A DNA stretch of 64,000 bases from a virus: positions 62,001 to 126,000 of IMG/VR virus record IMGVR_UViG_3300017971_002536; one strand, given 5' to 3'. A program made the position numbers and the translations under genes. The notes beneath the pieces are model-generated. The model was not told where the DNA came from, made no database searches, and was given only the letters and a program-made list of their open reading frames with translations. Shown piece after piece: positions 8,871 to 15,007 of the stretch. Numbering within the stretch: position 1 is the first letter of the stretch; every line of letters begins with the position of its first letter.

Positions 8871-9104
8871 TTATTCTTTATCTTCTTTCTTTTCGTCCAC
8901 TACTTCTACGTCAGTTACAGATCCACCCTCTACTACAGTTGGTTCAACTACTTTTTCTTCTTTTTTCGCCTTTTTGGTTTTCTTCTCTTTCTTTGGTTTT
9001 TCCTCTACCACTTCCTCAACTACTTCCACTTCAGGTTCTACAAATTTCGGATTACCATTTTTGATTTGACGGGCGATCCAACGTTTCTTTACATGATTTG
9101 GCAT
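8871..9104 (-). CDS. Small highly charged protein, unknown
   Basis: A 77-residue protein. The first 25 residues are basic (KKRWIARQIKNGNPKF). The rest is a low-complexity run of Glu, Lys and Val (EVEVVEEVVEEKPKKEKK, then KKAKKEEKVVEP). It ends in an acidic tail and is likely disordered. It is the first gene after a late promoter (9143-9152) and precedes the tail tube gene by 26 bases. Similar short proteins occur in large phages without known function. GGAG ribosome site present. Confidence 0.7.
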   Translation of the reverse strand: MPNHVKKRWIARQIKNGNPKFVEPEVEVVEEVVEEKPKKEKKTKKAKKEEKVVEPTVVEGGSVTDVEVVDEKKEDKE

Positions 9105-9142
9105 TATCTTTCTCCATATAATTACATTACTTTTCTTCTATC

Positions 9143-9152
9143 TATAAATATA
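9143..9152 (-). promoter_or_regulatory. Late-type promoter before tail tube operon
   Basis: The minus strand reads TTTGATTCTA then TATATTTATA. It lies 39 bases upstream of the ATG at 9104 and just after the stop of the upstream gene. It matches the TATATTTATA family found throughout the window. Confidence 0.6.
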
Positions 9153-9166
9153 TAGAATCAAAAAAT

Positions 9167-10009
9167 TTACTCTAAAGTTTCGTATCCTGTCATTTTTTCT
9201 AACTTTTGACGAAAATATTTTAACTTAGCATCCCAGGATTTAGGATAATCATTTACACCATCGGTTTTCATATAGGGCGCATATCCTCTTGGCAATCCCT
9301 CTCTTTTACTTGTAACATTGTTGTTTGATTCTTTTATGATTGATTCCTTTAGTTTATTCTTTAGTTTAGACTTTATTTGACTGTATGTTTTGTCTGCTTT
9401 CATCGGGCCAGCGATCATAACTCCACGTCTACCCAATACCCTTATTATTCCATCGTCCTCTAATAACTTCTTGAATTGTTCACTTGGGCTTCCATATTTA
9501 CCCTTTTTATATGTTCCTATTATTTTATCGATAGCATCTATAACATTCTTGATTTTTACTGCACTCGCTACATCAAATTTTAAATCTAAGGCATATGTTT
9601 TATCATTATATCTTTCAAACTTATATGTCCAATCAGGATCTTTTTCCTCTAATGTTTTTCCACTCATTTCAGCAAAAGCAGTCTTTTGTATCTTATTTAA
9701 TTTGTTTTCGCCACCAATGTCCTTGATGAATGACTTCACTTCGTCGGGTGAAGAATATTGACTTATACCTCGTGAATGAACGTGATCTTTTTCGTCCTTG
9801 TATAAAAATAATATTGGCGAAAAGGTTGACTTCTTTGGTTTATTCCATTTTTGTGTTTTAGGATTTAATGTTTGACGCCATACCCGGTCGCCTTTCTTTG
9901 GAACACTCTCAACCCATACCCTCATTTGTGTCCTCAATCGACCATAAGGATAATCTTCTATTACATACGCATTTTTCATGCTATCGTGTCCATGTAAATA
10001 CTTTTTCAT
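9167..10009 (-). CDS. Unknown protein, possibly virion-associated
   Basis: A 280-residue soluble protein with no membrane segment. Its N-terminus (KNAYVIEDYPYGRLRTQMR, then WVESVPKKGDRVWRQTLNPK) is a distinctive block in many large-phage hypothetical proteins as far as I recall, but I know no function. The middle part (VASAVKIKNVIDAIDKIIGT, then a GVMIAGPM strand) looks like a mixed alpha/beta domain. The C-terminus carries KESIIKESNNN and a short YAPYMKTDG module. The start is supported by GGTGAAATAAT directly before ATG. It follows three small genes with capsid-targeting-like leaders but lacks such a leader itself. Confidence 0.65.
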   Translation of the reverse strand: MKKYLHGHDSMKNAYVIEDYPYGRLRTQMRVWVESVPKKGDRVWRQTLNPKTQKWNKPKKSTFSPILFLYKDEKDHVHSRGISQYSSPDEVKSFIKDIGGENKLNKIQKTAFAEMSGKTLEEKDPDWTYKFERYNDKTYALDLKFDVASAVKIKNVIDAIDKIIGTYKKGKYGSPSEQFKKLLEDDGIIRVLGRRGVMIAGPMKADKTYSQIKSKLKNKLKESIIKESNNNVTSKREGLPRGYAPYMKTDGVNDYPKSWDAKLKYFRQKLEKMTGYETLE

Positions 10010-10024
10010 ATTATTTCACCCAAA

Positions 10025-10282
10025 TTATTTTATTTTCTTTATGAATGTACTTATTGTTTTCTCTAATAAAGCGTTAAGTTCTTTTTCAAGTTGTTTGGTT
10101 TCTCTTTGTGTATATTGTTTTTTAACTTTAACTTCTATATCGCTACGTGTATGTGGCTTAATAGTTATTTTATCATTGCCCTCGTCAAAATCATCTTCAT
10201 AAAATTCAATTTGAGATACAATATTCACGTTTTCATTAAGTTTATTTTCTCTTAACAATTTATACCACAATTCTTTTTTCAT
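10025..10282 (-). CDS. Small protein with class A capsid-targeting-like leader
   Basis: An 85-residue protein. Residues 1-16 (MKKELWYKLLRENKLN) belong to the recurrent leader family 'M-K/D-K-x-x-W-x-K-I/L-L-x-E-N-x-L' seen in several genes of this window. The candidate cleavage point is after Leu-Asn-Glu (residue 17). The mature part would be acidic and then basic (IEFYEDDFDEGNDK, later KKQYTQRETKQLEKELN) with a terminal helix. The ribosome site and first codons (26 bases, 10271-10296) are identical to those of the gene at 55867-56169, which points to DNA-level duplication of the leader. Function unknown; a packaged internal protein is my hypothesis. Confidence 0.65.
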   Translation of the reverse strand: MKKELWYKLLRENKLNENVNIVSQIEFYEDDFDEGNDKITIKPHTRSDIEVKVKKQYTQRETKQLEKELNALLEKTISTFIKKIK

Positions 10283-10283
10283 A

Positions 10284-10508
10284 TTATTTCACCTTGTTTT
10301 TCATTAAAAACTTGTGTAATTGTACTGCTTGGGTCGGATGTAAAAATATCATCTTCCCCTCTTTATCCTTTAATACCAAATATCCATCTTCATCAATATG
10401 AACTGTCACAGGAACACCCTCACCAAGTTCTTTAGGTTTTAATAATACTTTGTTTGTCGCCTCAGGTATCATGGCTTCTATTACTTCCTTTAATTCTTCT
10501 CTTTTCAT
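10284..10508 (-). CDS. Small protein with class B leader-like N-terminus
   Basis: A 74-residue protein. The N-terminus MKREELKEVIEAMIPE resembles the second leader type (M-K-x-x-x-L-K-E-I-I-x-E). The rest contains two beta-strand segments (VPVTVHIDEDGYLVLKD and KMIFLHPTQAVQL), then a basic tail. Its start overlaps the stop of the 153-residue gene by 4 bases. I do not recognise a family. It may be another internal or head-associated protein given its neighbours. Confidence 0.6.
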   Translation of the reverse strand: MKREELKEVIEAMIPEATNKVLLKPKELGEGVPVTVHIDEDGYLVLKDKEGKMIFLHPTQAVQLHKFLMKNKVK

Positions 10509-10966
10509 GGTTTATATGTTCCTTTTTTAATTTGTTGGTTTACAAACTTCTCAATGTCTTTAGAATCGGCACCAGTTCTATGTGACGCAATCATCATTGT
10601 TCCTTTCGCCTTTTCAACGTTCCCCGGTTGATCCCAATCTACATCGCCAGAATATTCCAATGGAATATACTCAATAAGAACAGGATAAGAAGCATATGAA
10701 TTACCACTGATCATATCAAATTTGGGTTTACCGGAAATCTTGAATTTTTTCATAAGAATACCATAACCTTTTCCAGGATTGTTGATTCGTCTCCACCAAC
10801 CATCTGTCTCCAAACGATACCAAGCGGTCATTCCATCTATCTTTCTATCTAATGTAAGTTGTACTTTATTTTGATTCGGTGGATCACTCTCTTTATTAAG
10901 AAAATCAACTGCTTCAACTACTAAAGTTCCCTCAGTTAAAAATTTACGCCATTGTTTGTTGTCCAT
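10505..10966 (-). CDS. Small protein with class A leader; start corrected downstream
   Basis: A 153-residue protein from ATG 10966. A longer frame opens at 10993, but that ATG abuts the -10 element of the promoter at 10995-11004, leaving no room for a leader. In contrast GGGAGAGAATG sits correctly before 10966. From there the protein begins MDNKQWRKFLTEGTLVVEA, a clear member of the class A leader family, with candidate cleavage sites after LTE (residue 11) or VVE (residue 18). The mature part has strands such as KVQLTLDRKIDGMTAWYRLE, PVLIEYIPLEY and a C-terminal helix. No family recognised. Confidence 0.65.
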   Translation of the reverse strand: MDNKQWRKFLTEGTLVVEAVDFLNKESDPPNQNKVQLTLDRKIDGMTAWYRLETDGWWRRINNPGKGYGILMKKFKISGKPKFDMISGNSYASYPVLIEYIPLEYSGDVDWDQPGNVEKAKGTMMIASHRTGADSKDIEKFVNQQIKKGTYKP

Positions 10967-10994
10967 CATTCTCTCCCACAAATAGTTTTCCATA

Positions 10995-11004
10995 TATAAA
11001 TATA
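10995..11004 (-). promoter_or_regulatory. Late-type promoter
   Basis: TATATTTATA on the minus strand, preceded by CTGGAATCTT. It lies between the terminator at 11027-11050 and the ATG at 10966. It argues against the longer 10993 start of the downstream gene. Confidence 0.55.
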
Positions 11005-11026
11005 AAGATTCCAGAAAATAAAAAAA

Positions 11027-11050
11027 CCCGACTCAAATTAATGAGTCGGG
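11027..11050 (-). terminator. Terminator of cassette 1 (duplicate of that at 50976)
   Basis: A hairpin (CCCGACTCA/TGAGTCGGG, small AT loop) is followed on the minus strand by seven T. The 30-base stretch 11021-11050 is identical to the terminator of the other cassette at 50970-50999. Confidence 0.9.
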
Positions 11051-11125
11051 TTAAAACAATACTTTCACCTGCTCTTCAGTGAAGTCCTATTTAGGTGCCC
11101 CCTTACTAAGCCTCCAGCTACTATT
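11051..11125 (-). other. GC-richer non-coding segment, possible structured RNA
   Basis: No reading frame fits here. The segment is clearly richer in G/C than its surroundings. On the minus strand it can form nested pairs: CACCT (near 11096) with AGGTG (near 11068), enclosing a CTTC-ACT-GAAG hairpin. A CTTA-G-TAAG stem lies upstream. It lies between the last gene of cassette 1 and its terminator, so it would be the 3' end of that transcript. It lacks the T-arm and acceptor of a tRNA. Confidence 0.35.
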
Positions 11126-11132
11126 CTCGTTT

Positions 11133-11348
11133 TTATACTAACATATATGATGTCGGGTTTTCATCCACGTTACCGTGATCAGACACAAAGTATAACTCAG
11201 GATACCAATCGTTTGCTTCAGCCCAATCTCTCACAGCTACTAAAACATCGTCATATTCAACAAATGTTCCTAAGTGACCATGATCTTCCGAACTTACATC
11301 GTAATGAAAACCATTCGACACGGCATAAAAATTATCAGGATTCAACAT
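11133..11348 (-). CDS. Small acidic protein, unknown (cassette 1)
   Basis: A 71-residue acidic protein with aromatic strands (FYAVSNGFHYDVSSED, FVEYDDVLVAVRDWAEAND, PELYFVSDHGNV). The composition, rich in D, E, Y and H, is typical of small phage host-interaction or early proteins, but I recognise no family. The ATG overlaps the TAA of the 27-residue gene upstream (TAATG), so it is translationally coupled. Last gene of cassette 1. Confidence 0.65.
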   Translation of the reverse strand: MLNPDNFYAVSNGFHYDVSSEDHGHLGTFVEYDDVLVAVRDWAEANDWYPELYFVSDHGNVDENPTSYMLV

Positions 11349-11431
11349 TACTTATTACCTTTCATTTTTGCAAGCAACATTTCAAGTGTGTTGTCTTTTC
11401 TCAAAGTTGTTTCTTTTTTTGACTTACTCAT
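11348..11431 (-). CDS. 27-residue basic micro-protein (cassette 1)
   Basis: A very short frame starting MSKSKKETTLRKDNTLEM and ending MKGNK. A strong AAAGGAG ribosome site lies 7 bases before its ATG at 11431. Its stop overlaps the start of the next gene as TAATG. The good ribosome site and the tight coupling argue that it is translated. Function unknown; it could also act mainly as a leader for the downstream gene. Confidence 0.6.
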   Translation of the reverse strand: MSKSKKETTLRKDNTLEMLLAKMKGNK

Positions 11432-11446
11432 TTTATTTCTCCTTTA

Positions 11447-11740
11447 TTAGTTAACTTCACTAAAACCAAAATTATCAATTTTAAAACGGCGACCATATAA
11501 ACGAACTATGTCACCTACCATTAATGAACGTTGTCTTGTACTCGGTTGGAAATCGTTTTGACCATAATGCCAGACCGAATTCAACATTATATACATCGTG
11601 TCGTCATTAAATCTTTGTTCAGGAACTACATCTTTGTCAGGAATGTCAACATAACGTAAACCCTCATTAACATAACCTAAACCCTTTTCATCGGCTCTCG
11701 GGTGATCATCCCATGCACGCATTTCAACTTCTACTAACAT
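11447..11740 (-). CDS. Unknown small protein (cassette 1)
   Basis: A 97-residue protein from ATG 11740, chosen because GAGGAAATAAAA precedes it. The longer frame from 11779 lacks a ribosome site and overlaps the upstream gene. The sequence (VEVEMRAWDDHPRAD, then LRYVDIPDKDVVPEQRF, and SLMVGDIVRLYGRRFKIDNFGF) ends in a small barrel-like motif 'VGDIV.. Y..F.ID..GF'. Comparable small proteins occur in phage early regions. No function can be assigned. Confidence 0.65.
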   Translation of the reverse strand: MLVEVEMRAWDDHPRADEKGLGYVNEGLRYVDIPDKDVVPEQRFNDDTMYIMLNSVWHYGQNDFQPSTRQRSLMVGDIVRLYGRRFKIDNFGFSEVN

Positions 11741-11769
11741 TTTTATTTCCTCTTTTTTATAGTTTATTT

Positions 11770-12063
11770 TTATAACCAATCATATTTTTCAGCGAACAAC
11801 TCTTTTGCAACTTCTTTACCTTTGTCGGTCAAGTAAGCAACGTTATCGTCAGGGTTTCCATTTCCCTCATTATCCATTACCACAACCAACTCTTTCTTTA
11901 CCAAACTACCCAAAACACCTTTATATTCTTCCATTCCAAATTCATTACCGGTTTCCAATCCCTCTTGTAAAGCAAAAACCCACGGCACTGCATCCAAACC
12001 AGACTCATACTCGTTGTTTATTAAGTTTTCAATCATTTTCTTTTCGTTGTTGGTTAATGACAT
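11770..12063 (-). CDS. Small winged-helix-like protein (cassette 1, first gene)
   Basis: A 97-residue acidic protein from ATG 12063 (AGGAGAATAAA before it). A start at 12090 would leave no room for a leader after the promoter. The C-terminal half (YKGVLGSLVKKELVVVMDNE, then VAYLTDKGKEVAKELF) has the helix-helix-wing pattern of a winged-helix domain, with the typical 'L-T-x-K-G' ending. It may be a DNA-binding or host-modifying regulator, but at this length the fold call is tentative. First gene of cassette 1, 35 bases downstream of the promoter. Confidence 0.6.
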   Translation of the reverse strand: MSLTNNEKKMIENLINNEYESGLDAVPWVFALQEGLETGNEFGMEEYKGVLGSLVKKELVVVMDNEGNGNPDDNVAYLTDKGKEVAKELFAEKYDWL

Positions 12064-12096
12064 TTTATTCTCCTTTGGTTTCTCTCTCAATTACAA

Positions 12097-12129
12097 TACA
12101 AATATACAACATTTCAGAGTAAAAGTCAA
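12097..12129 (-). promoter_or_regulatory. Cassette-type promoter (TTGAC ... TATATTTGTA)
   Basis: The minus strand has TTGAC (12125-12129) and, 18 bases later, TATATTTGTA (12097-12106). This fits the Bacteroidetes TTG/TAnnTTTG promoter type. The sequence from CAGTTGAC to the -7 element is almost the same as at 52098-52130. It lies directly after the sheath terminator and drives cassette 1. Confidence 0.75.
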
Positions 12130-12156
12130 CTGTTTTCTGGTTTTTTTTCAAAAAAA

Positions 12157-12183
12157 AACCCACTCCAAAAAATGAAGTGGGTT
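12157..12183 (-). terminator. Terminator after tail sheath gene
   Basis: On the minus strand, AACCCACT pairs with AGTGGGTT around an A/T-rich loop and is followed by a run of eight T. It is 24 bases downstream of the sheath stop. Confidence 0.85.
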
Positions 12184-12206
12184 TTAGTAAAAATATCAAC
12201 TAAATA

Positions 12207-14531
12207 TTATTCAGGAAAAGTCGCCCCTGTTGGAAGTACGTTAAAATCAAGAATGATAAATTCAGCAGTTTTAGCAGGTTGTAAATAAATTTGACCATAA
12301 AGTTGATTACGATCAATTACATCCGCAGTATTGTTTGTATCGTCCATCACAACTTTAAAAGCGTACAATCCAGCTCTATTTTGTACAGATTCCAAATATG
12401 GATTAGCAATATTTAAGAATCTATTTCGTGTCGCCGTGACGTTTTGTTCGAATACCAAATAACGTGAAGAACTCGCAATAAATTTCTTCAACGCAATAAG
12501 TAATCTACGTACATTTACACGATCAAGAGCAGAAGCTTTCGCTTGTAATGTCTTTTGACCCCACGCAACCACACCTTGTCCTGGGAATGTAGCAATAGGA
12601 TTAACACGCGCGTTGTATAATGTGTCTCGTTCAGTATGTGTCAATCTTGTGTACGCTGCGGTAGCAGATGTTATTCCACCACGATTCAAACCAGCAGGAG
12701 CAAACCATTCTTCACTTATTTTGTCATTAAAAGCGTAAACACCAGTCATAACAACAGAAGGTGGCGCCCATTCAGGTTTGTTCGTATTTGGATCAACTAT
12801 TTTGACCCACGGATAATAAGTAGCAGCATAGTTGGTATCAAGAGCGGTTACTTCACTAACTTGTTCAGAAATACCATCAGTTAAACCAACCGTATCCATA
12901 ATATAGAAACAGTCTCCACGTTCTTCACAAGTATTGATTACATAGTTAGAAACATAAGAATGATACTTTTTAAGAATACCAGGTACAACAATCATATTAA
13001 TATCAACTTCATCAGGATTAGCTATAGCATCAATAGCTTTTTTGTAAGATAAACTACCCCCAGTACCACTATTAGTACAATCAAATCTTTGAGTGTTATC
13101 AGAAGTTATTGATTCACCTTTAGCTACAGCAATTCTTAAATCAAGACCATCACTACCACCTTGAAAACCAAGAGCAAATTTACGTGTAGCGGTATTTGAA
13201 CTCCAAGTTGAACCGGTAGCACTATAAGTAATAACATCAGAATAATTACTAAGATTAAATCTTCCGTTACTACCAGTAGAAGTTGTATATCCCTGAGCAG
13301 CTCCTTGTTGACCACCAATTTCAGCATGATATGTAAGATTATCACCAACACTAAAATCAACACCACGATATGCTCTTGTATTCGTTTCGCCATTAATTGT
13401 TTGTGTAGTAGCAAAACTCATTGATGGGAAATTAGTAGCACCAGCATTAATAGGTACTTTATATCCTTGAAATCCCATTGGAACGACACCTTTTGGAAAT
13501 GACGTTGTTGAAAGTTCAACACGAATATATGCAGATTTATTTGGCCAGTCACCTTCGTACACAAGTTTAGATTCCCCACCTATTGTACGATAATACGCTT
13601 TCGTATCACCGATCAATCTTGGAAGATAGTTTACACTATCAGGATCTAATGTAGCATTATTAAAGGTTTCTAATACTACTGGACGAGCATCAGTATCACC
13701 CCACTCACGTACAACTACACTAAATTGACCATAATCAGAATTAGCAACTTCATCTGCTGGTTTAACATCAAAAATACCAACCTTAATTTCTTTGTTAGAT
13801 ATAATACCATCACCCAATGTATGAAACTTAAACAATGAATAATATTGAGCATCGCTCGCTGTTGGATGTGTACCTACATTTTGGGATTCAATCCAAGGCG
13901 TAGATGCATTAACATATCCATCCGCGCTCATAGAAACCGCCCCATTAGCTGGCCAGCTTGTTCCTATAACTATTGACATTGTGTTGGTATTGGCAATACT
14001 CGCACTTTGAAATGTTGGAAAGTTATACACAACTTCAGCAGGAACGTCACCAGTTAAAACATTAGTAAGATACTTTTCTTTTCTTGAATCAAGTGATGCT
14101 GAGTATGTAACACTATTGAGATAAAGTGCAAAATCACCAATAGTTCCCGATACAGAAGCCGTTGATAACGCACTCTCGTCAGTACTACCGGATGCTCCAA
14201 TAACAGCAATGATTTTATCACTATATATACCCGTTCCATCAATAGAAAGAGTAAAAAACCTTCTTGCATAACTTTGAGTACCAAGCACTCTAACAATCGT
14301 TACAATACCCGCACTCTTTAAATATTCTTGGACAGTATAAGGTGTATAATAAGTTCCACTTCCAAATTTAGTAGAAAACTCATTTTGGGATGTCACTTGA
14401 ACAGGTATAAATGCTGGGCCTTTTTCAGTTGGCCCAATTACAGCCGCACCAATCGCGGAAACACCTTCCGCAAGAAATGACAAATCCTTTTCTTGAGTAA
14501 ATACACCAGGAGATACGATTTTTTCAGCCAT
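12207..14531 (-). CDS. 18: Tail sheath protein (T4 gp18-like)
   Basis: A 774-residue protein beginning with the sheath hallmark SPGVFTQEKDLSF, then AAVIGPTEKGPAF and VQEYLKSAGIVTIVRVLG. The conserved C-terminal sheath domain is visible near the end: NPIATFPGQGVVAWGQKTLQ, RVNVRRLLIALKKFI and a terminal FIILDFNVLP segment. The length is above T4 gp18 (659 residues), the extra lying in the middle variable domains. Sheath subunits form the contractile outer tube; their C-terminal domains interlock. AGGAG precedes the ATG. A late promoter lies at 14588 and a strong terminator follows, so this gene is an isolated transcription unit (it can also be read with the coiled-coil gene upstream). Confidence 0.95.
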   Translation of the reverse strand: MAEKIVSPGVFTQEKDLSFLAEGVSAIGAAVIGPTEKGPAFIPVQVTSQNEFSTKFGSGTYYTPYTVQEYLKSAGIVTIVRVLGTQSYARRFFTLSIDGTGIYSDKIIAVIGASGSTDESALSTASVSGTIGDFALYLNSVTYSASLDSRKEKYLTNVLTGDVPAEVVYNFPTFQSASIANTNTMSIVIGTSWPANGAVSMSADGYVNASTPWIESQNVGTHPTASDAQYYSLFKFHTLGDGIISNKEIKVGIFDVKPADEVANSDYGQFSVVVREWGDTDARPVVLETFNNATLDPDSVNYLPRLIGDTKAYYRTIGGESKLVYEGDWPNKSAYIRVELSTTSFPKGVVPMGFQGYKVPINAGATNFPSMSFATTQTINGETNTRAYRGVDFSVGDNLTYHAEIGGQQGAAQGYTTSTGSNGRFNLSNYSDVITYSATGSTWSSNTATRKFALGFQGGSDGLDLRIAVAKGESITSDNTQRFDCTNSGTGGSLSYKKAIDAIANPDEVDINMIVVPGILKKYHSYVSNYVINTCEERGDCFYIMDTVGLTDGISEQVSEVTALDTNYAATYYPWVKIVDPNTNKPEWAPPSVVMTGVYAFNDKISEEWFAPAGLNRGGITSATAAYTRLTHTERDTLYNARVNPIATFPGQGVVAWGQKTLQAKASALDRVNVRRLLIALKKFIASSSRYLVFEQNVTATRNRFLNIANPYLESVQNRAGLYAFKVVMDDTNNTADVIDRNQLYGQIYLQPAKTAEFIILDFNVLPTGATFPE

Positions 14532-14587
14532 TTAATTTCTCCTATTTGAATTAAAAATGTATTAGTTTCAGATTAAAATTTTACATA

Positions 14588-14597
14588 TATAAATATA
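14588..14597 (-). promoter_or_regulatory. Late-type promoter of sheath gene
   Basis: TATATTTATA on the minus strand, preceded at 18 bases by ACGTTTCGG and ending in TTTCAT. ACGTTTCGGAAATTTC is the same 16-base upstream block as at 14975-15002. It lies 57 bases before the sheath ATG. Confidence 0.7.
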
Positions 14598-14640
14598 ATG
14601 AAATTTCCGAAACGTTCAGGTCACCTTGTTTATTATAGGT

Positions 14641-14934
14641 TTAACCTTGATTTTGTTCAGAAGGAGTAAATAAACCTGTATCCACATTTAATGAACCTAT
14701 ACCATATTTTTTATTTAATTCGTCTAAATGTGTTCTTTCAGTTTGTTTGATCTCGTCATAACGTTCTAATAATTTGTCTTTCGCCTCAATTAAATTGTCA
14801 AGGGCGTCACGGACATCATTTATTTGAAGTTCAACTTGTCCTACCTGAACTACGATTTCTTGATAATTGTTACGTAAATCTTTGACCTTTGTAACTTCCT
14901 CTTCTGAAACCTTGATAGCTTGTTTTTCTGCCAT
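14641..14934 (-). CDS. Small coiled-coil protein
   Basis: A 97-residue protein. Residues about 10-78 form a continuous heptad-type helix rich in E, K, L, V and Q (VTKVKDLRNNYQEIVVQVGQ, LIEAKDKLLERYDEIKQTER). A short KYGIGSLNVDTGLF tail follows. It has its own late promoter (14975) and lies directly upstream of the sheath. Coiled-coil proteins of this size are frequent beside tail genes of large phages; I know no assigned role. A structural linker or assembly chaperone is possible. Confidence 0.7.
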   Translation of the reverse strand: MAEKQAIKVSEEEVTKVKDLRNNYQEIVVQVGQVELQINDVRDALDNLIEAKDKLLERYDEIKQTERTHLDELNKKYGIGSLNVDTGLFTPSEQNQG

Positions 14935-14974
14935 TTTTCTTTCTCCTTGTTTTTGTTAAATGTTAAAATGTATA

Positions 14975-14984
14975 TATAAATATA
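14975..14984 (-). promoter_or_regulatory. Late-type promoter of coiled-coil gene
   Basis: TATATTTATA on the minus strand, preceded by ACGTTTCGGAAATTTCTA (18 bases). It lies 40 bases upstream of the ATG at 14934 and downstream of the adhesin region. Confidence 0.7.
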
Positions 14985-15007
14985 TAGAAATTTCCGAAAC
15001 GTGCTAA

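Noticed and set aside
10967-10993. Upstream start of the small gene (frame from 10993)
   Set aside because: The ATG abuts the promoter -10 element; a good ribosome site and the leader motif support the start at 10966.
11051-11125. Possible tRNA gene
   Set aside because: The folding lacks a seven-pair acceptor, a T-arm and a CCA-type end; no anticodon arm can be placed.
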